Part shown: piece by piece, positions 37,949-49,431 of the stretch
Layout of the letters: every line of letters begins with the position of its first letter
Position numbering within the stretch: position 1 is the stretch's first letter
Position numbers and translations under genes: made by a program
Notes under the pieces: generated by a model
What the model was told of the DNA's origin: nothing
Seen by the model: only the letters and a program-made list of their open reading frames with translations
The model's database searches: none
Source of the DNA: Ichthyophthirius multifiliis
Lineage: Eukaryota > Ciliophora > Oligohymenophorea > Hymenostomatida
Length of the DNA stretch: 64,000 nucleotides
Assembly: GCF_000220395.1 (NCBI RefSeq)
Contig: NW_004086057.1
Location: 62,001-126,000 of the forward strand
Reading direction: 5' to 3'

Positions 37949-38875
37949 TCATAATACTAATTCTGGTATTTTTCTTGAAATACTATTATATAATTAAGGT
38001 TTAGTACCATCATTACATAATAATATCGTAGCTTTTTCACATTTTTATACTAAAGAGCTTTCTCTTTTTACTAAATCAGAAGCTTATTCATATAAAATTC
38101 CATCTTTTTCCATAAGTCTTTGGATTTATGTTTACTCAGAAGAAACATAAACAGAAATAATAGGAAAGCACATATACTTTAATAAATATGAATCAAATAT
38201 ATTTGGAGCATTTAAAACGAATAGGTTTTCATTTTATTTAAAGGCGATTCTGTAAATTTCTTTTAAAATCTAAATGTTAGTATAATATGAAATAAAACTT
38301 TATAATTAAGTTCTTTCGAATTCAGAAGTGACAATTTTATTTACATTTTTTAAATCCAAATCACCGTTTTCGAGAAGGATTTGGCTTCCGTATTTTTCTT
38401 TGAGCTTATTTGTACCGGGATTTCCATTTTTGAAAGCTTTTTGTTAACATTCTTCATATGTTAATACTGACATTCTTAGGTTTTTCTTAAAATAATCACA
38501 TGCTGAAGATTTTCCGCATGCTTTTCCACCTTTTTTTATTAATTATTTAATTTTATTTAATCTAATTTTATTTTTAACCTGTTATTCCTATAATGGATAT
38601 CTTATTTGCTATATTCATGACAAGGAATATTATTGCTATTGGAATACCAACTCTTATGTATATATTTATTGGCGTAAAGTTAGTGTAGCAAGTAAAGAAG
38701 TTACCTAAATATATAACTATAAAAGATATTATACTATCTATTTTGTAAAGCTTTTTTATTCTTTTTAGTTTAACATTACTAGAAATACAAACATTGTTAA
38801 AAAAATCAAATAAAAAGGATATAATATAAATATTTCAAAATATGAAAAAGGAGGTTCTTCAGTTATTTATTCCAT
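37949..38875 (-). CDS. Dephospho-CoA kinase with N-terminal membrane segments
   Basis: About 292 residues in two exons (intron 38530-38578, starting GTTAAA). The kinase part begins at ISIIGITGGKACGKSSA, the Walker A P-loop, then GNPGTNKLKEKYGSQILLEN and GDLDLKNVNKIVTSEFER. Further on are LFVLNAPNIFDSY, the ribose/lid part TQIQRLMEKDGI, and ATILLCNDGT. This order and spacing match CoaE, which phosphorylates the 3'-hydroxyl of dephospho-CoA in the last step of CoA synthesis. Before it lie hydrophobic segments (FEIFILYPFYLIF, SIISFIVIYLGNFF, VGIPIAIIFLVMN), suggesting membrane attachment as in some animal homologues. The first exon needs one extra base in an A7 run (38809-38815) to stay in frame with the kinase part; I treat this as a homopolymer error. 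The usual serine/threonine after the lysine is present (KSS). Confidence 0.85.
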
Positions 38876-39482
38876 TTTCTTTTTATATATATATATATAT
38901 TTTTAAAATTAAAATAATAATTATAAATTTAATTACTATTTTAAATTTACTTATTCTTTAAAAATTTAAAAAAATGACGAATAAATATTATATTTTTAAT
39001 AGAAAAACATAAAATAAATAAATACTAAAATAAAAATTCGTAAATATTAAAAAACATATTTTATTTGTAATAATCTTAAAACAATTAATAATTTATATTT
39101 TCGATATTTTTTAAATTTAATATATATTTTAATTTAATAAAAACATATTATCTTTGTTTTATTTTAATATTTAATTTTTATTTTTATTTTTATTTTTCGT
39201 TTTTTTTAGTCTAAATTAGTTTTTTTCATTTATATAAAATATGTCATTAAATAATAAATTTTTATATATATTTTGTTATAGTTTTAATATTATTTATATT
39301 TTAAATAATAATTCAAGTTCTTATATTTAATATATTTTTATATTATTAATATTAAAGTTATTAATTATTTTTATATAATATTTTCTAAATTTAAATTTTT
39401 TATTTAAATAAATAATTTAAACAATTTAATATTTTTTTTAAAAAAAAAAAATTGGTTATTAAATTATAATAATTAAAAAAAT
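38876..39482. other. Divergent AT-rich intergenic region
   Basis: A gap of about 600 bases between the dephospho-CoA kinase start and a coiled-coil gene start. A/T runs only; no motif recognised. Confidence 0.55.
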
Positions 39483-40029
39483 ATGAAGCTTTTAAAATAA
39501 TATGATAAACATTTATATTTACATTAATTATTAGACAAATAATTAAATAATTAGGATTAAAATTTAAAATAAGAAAGCAACCTAAAAATAATAAAAAAGA
39601 AATTACAAATGAAACATTAAATTAAAGAAATGATATAGATTGCGAAAAACTAGAATTAAAAGATTTAAAATTAAATACAGAACTTTAAGAATTATAAAAC
39701 AAAATATTAAATTTGGAAAATAAAATCAAAAATATAAATAAAACAAACAAACAATCAAATAAAGAAAATAATAATTCTTTAAATTATTAAGTAAAAAAAA
39801 ATATAATATTTTTATTTTATAATTTTATAAAAAAAAAGTTTGATAAAAATATTTAGACAATAAAAAAATTAGAAAAAGAGATTAAAAGTTATAATATAAC
39901 AGATTCTTTAGTTAGTTCAGAAAATGATAGCATGAAAAAAAAAACAATAATTTTAATATTAAAAAAAAATATAGTAGGATTAAATATAAAATACAATGAA
40001 TAAAATAAAATTATTAGAAGATAATAATG

Positions 40030-40092
<63 letters not shown>

Positions 40093-40510
40093 AAAAAAAG
40101 GTTTTAAATAATTTTAAATCTTAAAATGATATAAAAAATAGTTCATTAAAACAAAATAAAGTTAGTTCTAAAAATTCTTTGAGTATTAATTCTAATAAAA
40201 GCAAGAAAAACTGTTCTTTAAAAAAACAAAAATCTACAATAAATAATTTTAAACAGAATTTAAATATTTGCAATTAAAACTAAGATTTTAATTAAATCAA
40301 ATAAAAAAATATTTTGCTTTTACAATAAAAATTAAAATTATAAAAAAAAATTAAATTGCAAGAAAAAATAAGAATTTATTAGATGATTATAAAAAATTAC
40401 AAATTTAATTTGAAAAATCTGTCCGAATAAGAAAACAATAAAAAAGTATTATATAAAATTTAAAAAACGAATATCAAAAATAAAATATAAGTAGAAATAT
40501 AAATAAATGA
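39483..40510 (+). CDS. Low-complexity coiled-coil protein
   Basis: Coding composition is present over about 1 kb: CEKLELKDLKLNTELQEL and LNLENKIKNINK (coiled coil), then FDKNIQTIKKLEKEIKS, an Asn tract from (AAT)n around 40030-40085, a Ser/Lys segment VSSKNSLSINSNKSKKN and a final coiled coil LLDDYKKLQIQFEK...IQNLKNEYQKQ ending at TGA 40508. The segments lie in different frames. One change fits an intron (GTAAAA...AAAAAG near 39791-39838); the others fall in long A-runs. Start and exon limits are therefore approximate. No family recognised. Confidence 0.45.
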
Positions 40511-40572
40511 TAAAAAAATATTATATTTTTTTATGTAAAATTTATATATATTTTGCCTAATAATTATAAAAA

Positions 40573-40604
<32 letters not shown>

Positions 40605-41622
40605 AAAATATATTAATTTTTAAAGTTCTTAATTTAATTCATTATATTTATTAAATTATTATAAATATTATAAAATATTTAATTTTAATATAGTTTTATT
40701 ACAATATTATTATTAAAGTTTTAATGAATTTCGAATTAAATTTCATAATTTTTTAATTATATATACATAATAAATTTAACGAGGATTATGTTGTTATTGA
40801 TTTATTTAGAAAACTATAAAATAAAATTATTTTTAAATTATAAAAACTTTATAGATAAATAATAATATACGCATATTAATTTTTGTAATTTTTTGTTTTA
40901 TTATTTTCTCAATCCATATTATATTTTAAATACTTTGTTTTTCATTTTTTTTTTAATTCTGTTTTATTCATTCATTTATTTTAATATTAAGGCCATTTCG
41001 TTTTAATTTATTTCTTAAAAAAGTTATACTTTTTTGATAATAATTTTATTTAATTTTAATCAAAATCTTTTAAAATTATTTTTTTTGTCTTTTAATGGGT
41101 TAATTAATAATAATTACTATTCATTTTGATATTTCTCTGTCGTTAAAAGACTAAATGACGGGTTAATTTGTTTATGAATAGTATTAACTTTAATGAATTT
41201 TTTAATTTTAGAATTAATTAAAAGACTAAGAGTTTAAAAAAATTATAATTATTTTTTATTTATATTAAATTTTATAAAAAAATAAATAATCGTTAAATTA
41301 AAAAATGTTTTATATATAACTATATATTATTTTATTAAAAAAACAAATGACATTTTCAATTTAATTTTATTTTAATAAAATAACTTTTATTAATTTTTAA
41401 CTTTTTTCTCTTAAATATATAATTATTAATTATTTATATCTATTTTTTTAAATTTATATTAAAAATATTTTTTTTTATCATTTAATATACTTTTACTTTT
41501 TAAATATTTTTTTTTATTTAATAAATTTTTTATTTATAAAGCACTACTTATGGGTCCTAGATAATCTGTAAATCATCATGTATTTTTTTATTTTTTTAAA
41601 TAAAAATAATTAAATTATAAAG
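40511..41622. other. AT-rich intergenic region with candidate structured RNA
   Basis: No protein gene seen. Around 41085-41185 the GC content rises and two interleaved inverted repeats occur (see separate entry). The rest is A/T runs. Confidence 0.5.
41085..41185. other. Candidate structured RNA with pseudoknot-type arms
   Basis: Two perfect 9-base arm pairs interleave: GTCTTTTAA (41087-41095) with TTAAAAGAC (41143-41151), and ACTATTCAT (41116-41124) with ATGAATAGT (41174-41182). The order a-b-a'-b' is that of an H-type pseudoknot if transcribed. A direct repeat GGGTTAATT occurs at 41098-41105 (with its preceding G) and again near 41160-41168. The minus strand carries ACAGAGA, the motif of the U6 ACAGAGA box, but the rest does not match U6. 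No transcription signal is identifiable, so strand and even existence of an RNA are inferred. Confidence 0.3.
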
Positions 41623-42355
41623 ATGTTATTATTTGGATAATAAGGTTCAGGAAAAACAACATTTTTATATGAAAATTTATTATAAGGAAGTATGTAAAAT
41701 AAAATAAACATATTTTAAAATTAAAAATGAATTAAAACCAAAAGAATGGGAAGAAAATATGGAATAAATAAAATCTTCTTTAGGTTATAATTATGAAATT
41801 ATATTTTAAGAAAATGAAGAAAAATATGGAGTTTGGGATATATCAAATCATCCTGAAGTAAAATAAATATATGGTAAAAAATAATAAAAAAGTTTGTCTG
41901 CTTACATGATGTATTTATAAAAACGATTCCTTTTACAGGAATTATTTATATGGTTAGGCCAAAATATCAAGATTATTAATTATAATTAAATAAAATACAA
42001 GAAATAGGATAATCAAGATAATAAATACATTTATTAGCTAATAATAAATATTTTAATAATAAATTTTTTGTCATTATTTTAAATGTAATTAATTTTATTA
42101 TCGAAATTATAATTTTTTTTAATTTTTTAGATTGATTAATAATTATTATTTAAAGATGATAGTGATGAATAAGCAAATTAACTAAAATCAAATGAAGTTA
42201 TTGAAGAAATGAAAGAGCTTTTAAAATTTGATTAAATTTCAACTCCTTATAAAGCAGTAGTTATGTTAGATAGGAAAATGTATTAAGCATATCCAAAAGT
42301 TTGGGAGATAATTAGAAATATGATAACTAAAATTAAAATTGCATAAAAGCATTGA
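41623..42355 (+). CDS. Arf-like small GTPase with altered switch motifs
   Basis: 188 residues in four exons (introns 41690-41744, 41874-41938 and 42085-42130; phases agree), the usual length of the family. The P-loop reads FGQQGSGKTTFL (G1). The WD segment of G3 is kept as GVWDISNHPE, where Arf proteins have WD(V/L)GGQ; the catalytic Gln is not there. The G4 motif N-K-x-D appears reduced to the FFVIILNIDQQ stretch. The C-terminal half holds DEQANQLKSNEVIEEM and a final helix VWEIIRNMITKIKIAQ. Loss of G3 Gln and G4 Lys/Asp is known in divergent Arf-like and SRP-receptor-beta-like proteins and predicts weak or no GTP hydrolysis. No N-terminal amphipathic helix for myristoylation is seen before the P-loop. 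Confidence 0.7.
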
Positions 42356-43972
42356 TTTAAAAAAAAAATTATATAATGTATAAAAATTAGTTATAAAAAA
42401 ATAATATAAGAACATAATAAACTTTATAACTTAGAAAAATGCTTAAGTTTGCTATGTATTAGTCTTTTGATATTATATATTTAGTTTTTTTTTTTAATTA
42501 AAAAAAATATATACAGTTTATTGATTTACATATTCATTTACTTTTTATTACATAATTATAAATAATATATTTTTTTAATGATAAATTTTATATATAATTT
42601 CTTTTTATATAAATCAAAATAGATTAATAATTTAAATTTATATATTTTAATACTAAAATATCAAATAATTAAACATAATCTAAATTTTATCAAAGATTAA
42701 ATATAATTTAATAATACTTTTTTTATATTTTTTTATAAATATTTATTTTAATGTATTTTGTAATTAAATAAAATATATATTTATTATAAATTTTAGGCAC
42801 TATAATAATTTATTACAATGTTAATATAAATAATTAATATTTTTTTAATTCTAATATATGATATTTGAATCTTTTTTGTTACTTTAGCAATTACTATTAA
42901 TATTTATTTTAATTTAATTACTAAGAAAATTTTTATAAATTAATAATTTATATTTTTATTTTCCAAAATAATTTGTGCTATTTAATATTGCAGTCATATA
43001 TATCAGTTAAATTAATAGTATATACTTTATAAATTAAATTAATATGATAAATAATATGTAATTTTCAATAACTTTTAAAATATATTGAATGATTATTTTT
43101 TTAATAATTATTATATATCTAATTAATAAAAGTATTTTAAATGAATTAAAAATTTTACATATTACATAGTAACTAAAAAAAAACATTATCAAGATCAAAA
43201 TATAATGACTATTTTAATATAATAAAAAAGATTCTTTAAATATATAACTGAAGAAATTTGCTATTCTTAAAATAATTTTTGGGATTAAATAAATAATTAA
43301 AAATAAATTAATTTCCTTTAATATAAATACTTTTAAATAAATTAATTAGAATTAATAAAAATATCATCAAAGTAAATACACTTAATACAATCTAAATAAT
43401 TAATTATAAAAATAAAACCTTATTTAGAATATAAATTTAAGTAAAAGTAAAATATAACTGATTTTTAAAAAAGTTTATATTATAACCATTTCAATTTAAT
43501 CAACTTTTAAAAAGATAAAATTTTATATAATATTTTAAAATATAAATTATAGTTTTAGTTCAAGTATATTTTCATTAATATTAAAATTATTTTAATAAAA
43601 CATAATTATGTATTATTTTTAATTAATAAAAATATTTGCTTTATATTTTTTTATGAAAATGAAATTATAGTATATAATTTATTTGAATTTTTAATTTTTA
43701 CTCATTGTTTCTATTTCATAAAAACAAATATTTATGTAGTTAAATTTAAAATAAAAGTTACAATTTAAAAAGAAAATAAATTATGCTATTTTGTCCTGAA
43801 AAAAAAAATAAGTTTTCGTTTATGATTTTTTTGTATATAATTATTTTTTTATTAAAAAAAATATATCTTAAATTAAAATAATATAGTTTAGATGATTTAA
43901 AAATATATATATATATATATATATATTATATAATTTTTATTTTATATATATTATATTTTTTTCTTTTTTAAC
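42356..43972. other. AT-rich region, one weak open frame
   Basis: Mostly A/T runs. A plus-strand frame opens at ATG 43205 and runs past 44200 without TGA, beginning MTILIQQKRFFKYITEEI; it soon becomes Ile/Phe/Tyr-rich without coding character, and it overlaps the well-supported reverse gene at 43973. I do not call it a gene. A TA tract occurs at about 43903-43926. Confidence 0.5.
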
Positions 43973-45151
43973 TCATATAATAAGATAATTATAAGCAGGA
44001 TCTAACTTAATGTTATTTCTTAAAATTTAATTTTATTACTAAACTTAATTTAGCTACTATTATAAAATATTAAAATCATTTTATAGTTTATCAAATGATA
44101 ATCCTCGTTATTACCATTATTATATAATGCTTATTTTCTATTATAAAAGTTAGTTTAGATTATTTATTTCTTTATCTGTTTCTATTTATATTGCTACTAA
44201 TTAATCTAAATCATTTTTTCCTCTTTTTAATTGATTTTTTAATTCATCAATTCTTGCTATTTATGTTTCTTGATAAAAAATATTATATATATATATAATA
44301 CTTTTCAAATAAAAAATATTTACTCATAATTTCATCTATATTTTGTATTTAAAAATTTAATTATTAATTTTATATATCTTTTGCATTAATTTAAGTTGTT
44401 TTTTAAGCAATTTGATTGCTTAATACTTATTCAAATAATCCTAACCTATTAATCTTATAATTTAAACTTTCTAATAAATAATTATCCGTATTATCTTAAA
44501 TTTGTGGTTGTTCGAAAATTTTTTGTTTCATATTTTATGCTGTATCGCTATTTAAAATAACTATAGGTTTTTAAATAGGTCGCTTTTTATTAAAAATAAT
44601 ATATATAATTAATGATTTATTATTACATATTCCTATTATTATGGCATCTAAGTTAATACTTATTGTTTTAAAGTGTTTTCTTATTAATATGGTTATTAAA
44701 TTTCTTAAATTTGATTTTACTATGGATACAAAGGTTTTTATTATGTATAAATTTGAGGTCCAGCTATCGGATTTAATGTTTATTATTAAATTTATTATTA
44801 ATTATTTTAAGGAGGAGGTTATAAGTATAATTTTTATTGAAATTGTTAATTTGCAATAATTTATGGTTAGGGAATAGATTAAGGAACTTATTAACCAAAA
44901 TGAGGAAGTGGTGGTGGTGGATTATGAATTAATTAACCTTGCTAAATTTCAGCTGAATTTATATATTAGGAATTTCTTTAAGGCATCAAAGGTGTTTATG
45001 ATACAAAGCCTTAATTAACTGCTTAGGGCATATATCCTAAAGGCACAGATTAAGGAATAAATCTTTAAGGTAATTATTATGGCAGCATAAAAGGATCAAC
45101 TTATTATATAGGGACTGGAATTTATCGTTATGGGAAATAATTATTAATCAT
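43973..45151 (-). CDS. Pro/Gln-rich protein with C-terminal coiled coil
   Basis: 359 residues in three exons (introns 44583-44626 and 44269-44323; frames agree exactly). The N-terminal 175 residues are rich in Pro and Gln (VPLGYMPQAVNQGFVSQTP, then HNPPPPLPHFGQQVPQ), with a PPPP run suited to SH3, WW or profilin binding. The C-terminal half is a coiled coil: LLESLNYKINRLGLFEQVL, TQIARIDELKNQLKRGKNDL and DKEINNLNQLLQQKISI, ending DPAYNYLII and TGA. GC content is clearly higher in the first exon than around it. Likely an adaptor or cytoskeletal protein; no family named. Confidence 0.8.
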
Positions 45152-45197
45152 TTATTTAATTTTGAATTTTAATTTTTTTTTTTAAATTATTTGATTG

Positions 45198-45237
<40 letters not shown>

Positions 45238-45395
45238 TTTTTTAATTTTTTATTTTAAAAAATAATTTTTAATATAATATTTGTATTTATTTATTTTTTA
45301 AAAATCATAAAATAAAATAAATATTTTTATTTATAATAAATACAAAAAATAAAAAAAAAAAAACATATAACGTATTTTTTATATACTAAATATAA

Positions 45396-45453
<58 letters not shown>

Positions 45454-45571
45454 CTGAAAATATGATTTATATATAAAATAATATATCAATAAATAATTTA
45501 TATTATTAATAAAAATTTATCTTATCAATATTATGAGAATTTTAATTGAATAAATTGCTCATTAAAGTTTT
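45152..45571. repeat. Intergenic stretch with two TA tracts
   Basis: This gap contains TA tracts at about 45204-45232 and 45399-45448 and is otherwise A/T runs. It separates the 5' end of the Pro/Gln-rich gene from the 3' end of the MYB gene. Confidence 0.75.
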
Positions 45572-47116
45572 TCATTATTTAAAAGTATTACTATTTTCTG
45601 ATATTTTTTCTTTTTAGCATGTCAATTAAATTATTTATAATTTCTTTTATTAGTTTTCATTAAATTAACTATTTATAATGTTTTGATTATTATTTTATTA
45701 ATATTTGTCATTTATATTTTCTATACAAGTTTAATATTAATTAAAATTTTATTTATTTAGAATCTAAACTTAAGTTTTTTCCATTTAATCATCCTAAAAT
45801 TTATTTTCTTGATTTTCATTTGCACTATCTTATTTATTAGAACAGAACTTTTTTCTTAATTAAGCTAATTTTTATAATTTATCACAATTTAAACTAGAAT
45901 AAATTTAAAAAGAGCTTTTTCTTTATCTTTGTTAATATATTTATTCATCACTATTTCTGTTCTCGTTTTAAATTTTTAAATTTTAAATATTTTCAGTATT
46001 TTATTTAAAAGCCATTTTATTTGAAAAATCTCCATATCTTTTTTCCAAGAAATTATAAAAGCTTTAATAGTTTTAAAGGTTATCTTATTAAATTTATTAT
46101 AATACTTATTTATTGCTTATCTCTTCAAAAGCATTAAATATATTTTATTTTTATGTTTCATCTAACTCATAAAATTATTAATTTATATTATTCTTTTATT
46201 ACAAAATAGTTTATTCTTTCTTTTAAATATTATTTTTAATAATAGGCTTCAATGTATTTAGTTATTATATTAGATCGCATAAGTTTTATACATCTAAATT
46301 TATATATTAAATAATGCTTTATTATAAAATAATAATTTTACTTTATTCTGTTACAGATGAATGTATTTACTCATTTTAAATATTGAAGGGTTTTATTATT
46401 TATATTTCTTTTAAAAAAATAAGATTATTTATAAAAAAATAAAGAATTTATATTAAATTTAATTTATACATATTTTAATTTTTTTAATAAATATATATAA
46501 TTAAACCTTTATTAATGTCATCTTAACTTTTTTTTGAAAATAAATTTTATTTAAATTAAATATAATTTGAATTCGAAAAAGGATTATTGTAATTTTATTA
46601 TTCATAAATTTAATTATTTTCTTAATCATTATTATTTTTAAATAGCTCTTATAAAATCAATCCTTAATCTTAATTTCCTTTTTAATTACTTTAGTATTAA
46701 ACTAAATTATAAAGTTTTCTATTATAAGCTTTTTCTATTTTATTAAAAAATTTCTATGAATGAGATCTGATTTAAGCACCAGTTCTAGTCCCCACATGTT
46801 CTTCTACTTTTTTCCAATTTTTTCCATGTAAGCTTAATCCTTCTACAAAACGTAAATGTTCTTCTTTTTTCCATCTTCCTTAGTTGCTATTGCTATTTGA
46901 GTTTAAAAATAATAACTAGTTTTTCAGATTTAACTGAGAAAAAGAGTTCTTTTCTTGTTCTACATTTTATTATTAAAAAGATTCTTATTCACATTCTTTT
47001 TACAGTTTTATCATCTCATTTTTACAAAACTCTTTTATTAAAGCATCAGAAGCAATAAATGTTTAGGGTACCATTTATTGAATATTTTTATCATCATTTT
47101 ATTAATTAATATCCAT
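45572..47116 (-). CDS. MYB-like protein of SHAQKYF class
   Basis: 481 residues in two exons (intron 46408-46506, 99 nt). A single MYB repeat lies near residues 80-130: GRWKKEEHLRFVEGLSLHG, then KNWKKVEEHVGTRTGAQIRS and HSQKFFNKI. The last part is the SHAQKYF motif as SHSQKFF, which defines a class of plant and protist MYB-related proteins that bind DNA as single repeats; some act in circadian or developmental control. The two regularly spaced tryptophans are kept. The rest is Gln/Asn/Lys-rich with no other domain. It is presumably a nuclear transcription factor. Confidence 0.85.
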
Positions 47117-49431
47117 TGTTCTTTTTATTGAAGATAATAGTTTTATTATTAATATTTATTTTTATAATTTTCTTTTTTTTAAAATTAAATAAATATATAA
47201 ATGATAGTTTTTTATATAAAATAAATATAATTATTTGATCTTTTTTTATTATTTTTATTTTTTAAAGTCGTTAAAAAAAGATTTATTATTAAATTTTTAA
47301 ATTAATGATATATATAGAGGAAGTAGAGTTAAAATAAATTATAAATTATTAATATATAAAATGTTTTTTTTTTATATTAAATAAATATTTAATTATTAAA
47401 ATATAATTTATTTAATAAAATATAGAATAATATTAATAAAATTTAAATATTAAATATAAAAAAATCAATTTATAATATTGCTATAATTAAAATTTAAATG
47501 AATATATATTATTAAATATTAAAATTTATATTTAATATATATTAATTTAATAAAATTTATTTAAATAATAATTACATTAAAAAAGCATTTATATTTATAT
47601 TAAATATGATTTATTGCTTTTTATAATATTAAAACAAAAATATATTTTATAAATATAATATTAAATAAAAAACATTTATATTGAATATAATAAAAAAAAT
47701 TAAATATAAGGTCTTATTTATTAAGAATTATAAAAAAAAAAATGTATTTGAATAAAGTTTATTTATAAAAATAAATATTAATAATATAATTTTTGAATAT
47801 TTTTTAGTAAAATTTATTATATATTTATTATTTTATAAACATTATATATTTAAATTTATAATTTATTTATTTTTCAATTTGTTAAAAAACTTATTATATT
47901 TATTTAATATTATAATATTAAATTTTAAGAAAAAATCCTTTTTTATAAATTTCTAAATTAATTTTTATTGAAATTAAAATTTGAATAAGACATTGAATAA
48001 ACTATTAAATATCATTTAATTTTAAAAATAGAATAATAATTAAATTTTGAATTCATATTAAGGTTTTATGTATTAATAAAATTTATATCTCTTTCTAAAA
48101 AAGATATCTCTACATGTAATTTTACTTGATGTATTTTAATATTAATATTTATCAACAATATATAGTAAATTTTATTTACTAAAATTATGATAATATTCTT
48201 GAATTAAGAACTAAATCTAATAATTACTTAATTAAGGGAAGAAATATTTTTGTATTGTTAAGAAGTATTAATTTATCTATTTTTTAATTATTTAATCAAA
48301 AATTAGAAATTAATTATATTTATAAATTATTACAATAAAATGTTACAGAATTCAAATATTATTATACTATATAAGTTATATATATTTTTCTTTCTTTTTA
48401 TTTATTTAAAAAATAAGGTTTAAAAGAGTTATTATTATTTTCAAATTCTTTTAAATAAATAATTTTATATTGACAATAAAATATTTATTAATTGCTAAAA
48501 TAAATAATAAAATACTTAAAAATTGTATTAATTAATAATCATTATATCATTATTTTTCTTTTCATTAATATTTTATATAACACAATATTTAAATATATCC
48601 AGTCATATAAGATATTTATTTTTTAACTCATAAACCAAAGATATTTTAAAAGCTAATAATTAAAGAAAAGTATTTATTTTCATTTAATATTTTATTTTTA
48701 ATCTTCATAAAATAATAGAGATAAAATTTTAAATATTAATAAAAATAATAATTAGTTTAAGATAAATTTATTAAAATATATTATTTTATTGAAAATATTG
48801 TAAAAAATAAATTATTCAAATAAAAATATACTACAAATTTAGTCTATGATTGAATTAAAAAAAAAAATTGCAATAAAGTATATATAAATTAATTATTAAA
48901 ATTAAAAAATAATATAAAATTATAGAAATATAAAATAAAAATAGTATAATAAAAAATAAATAATAAAAAGAAAAATAGAAAAAAAAAATGATAGTTAGTA
49001 TTAAAGTAAAAATATTTATATATATTAAAAAGTTAAAATAATATAAAATAAAAAAAAACTAAAGTTATTAAAAATTATAGAGATATTAGAAAAAAAATAA
49101 AACTAAAATATATATATATATAGATATAATATTAAAATATTTATATATTTATATATTTTAACTAAAATATATATATATTTATATATTTATATATATATAT
49201 TTTTTTTTTTAATTTATATTTGTATTTTTTTTATATTTAAATTTATTTATTTATTATAATTTTTTTTTCTTTTATATATTAAAAATAATAATTTTTTTTT
49301 CTATAAATTTTATATTAAAAATTAATTATTAATGAAATATTATATTTTATGAACAATAAAATTTTTTAAATAATATATAATATAATATTTTAAAAATTAT
49401 TTATTGCTTAAAAAAAAAAAATTATAATTAA
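47117..49431. other. 2.3-kb AT-rich non-coding stretch
   Basis: This is among the most AT-rich parts of the window, with no supported gene on either strand. TA-rich simple sequence lies around 49095-49200. It separates the divergent MYB and permease genes. Confidence 0.65.

Noticed and set aside
41128-41146. ACAGAGA box on the minus strand as a U6 snRNA
   Set aside because: The downstream AGC triad, the internal stem-loop and 3' U-run spacing of U6 are not present; only the heptamer matches.
43205-44250. Long plus-strand frame without TGA
   Set aside because: With only TGA as stop and about 85-90% AT, frames of this size arise by chance; composition turns Ile/Phe/Tyr-rich and it overlaps a supported reverse gene.
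44641-44859. A 72-codon plus-strand open frame free of TAA/TAG
   Set aside because: It is antisense to the first exon of the Pro/Gln-rich gene (43973-45151); the reverse reading gives a Pro/Gln-rich protein with exact splice phases, so this frame is its shadow.
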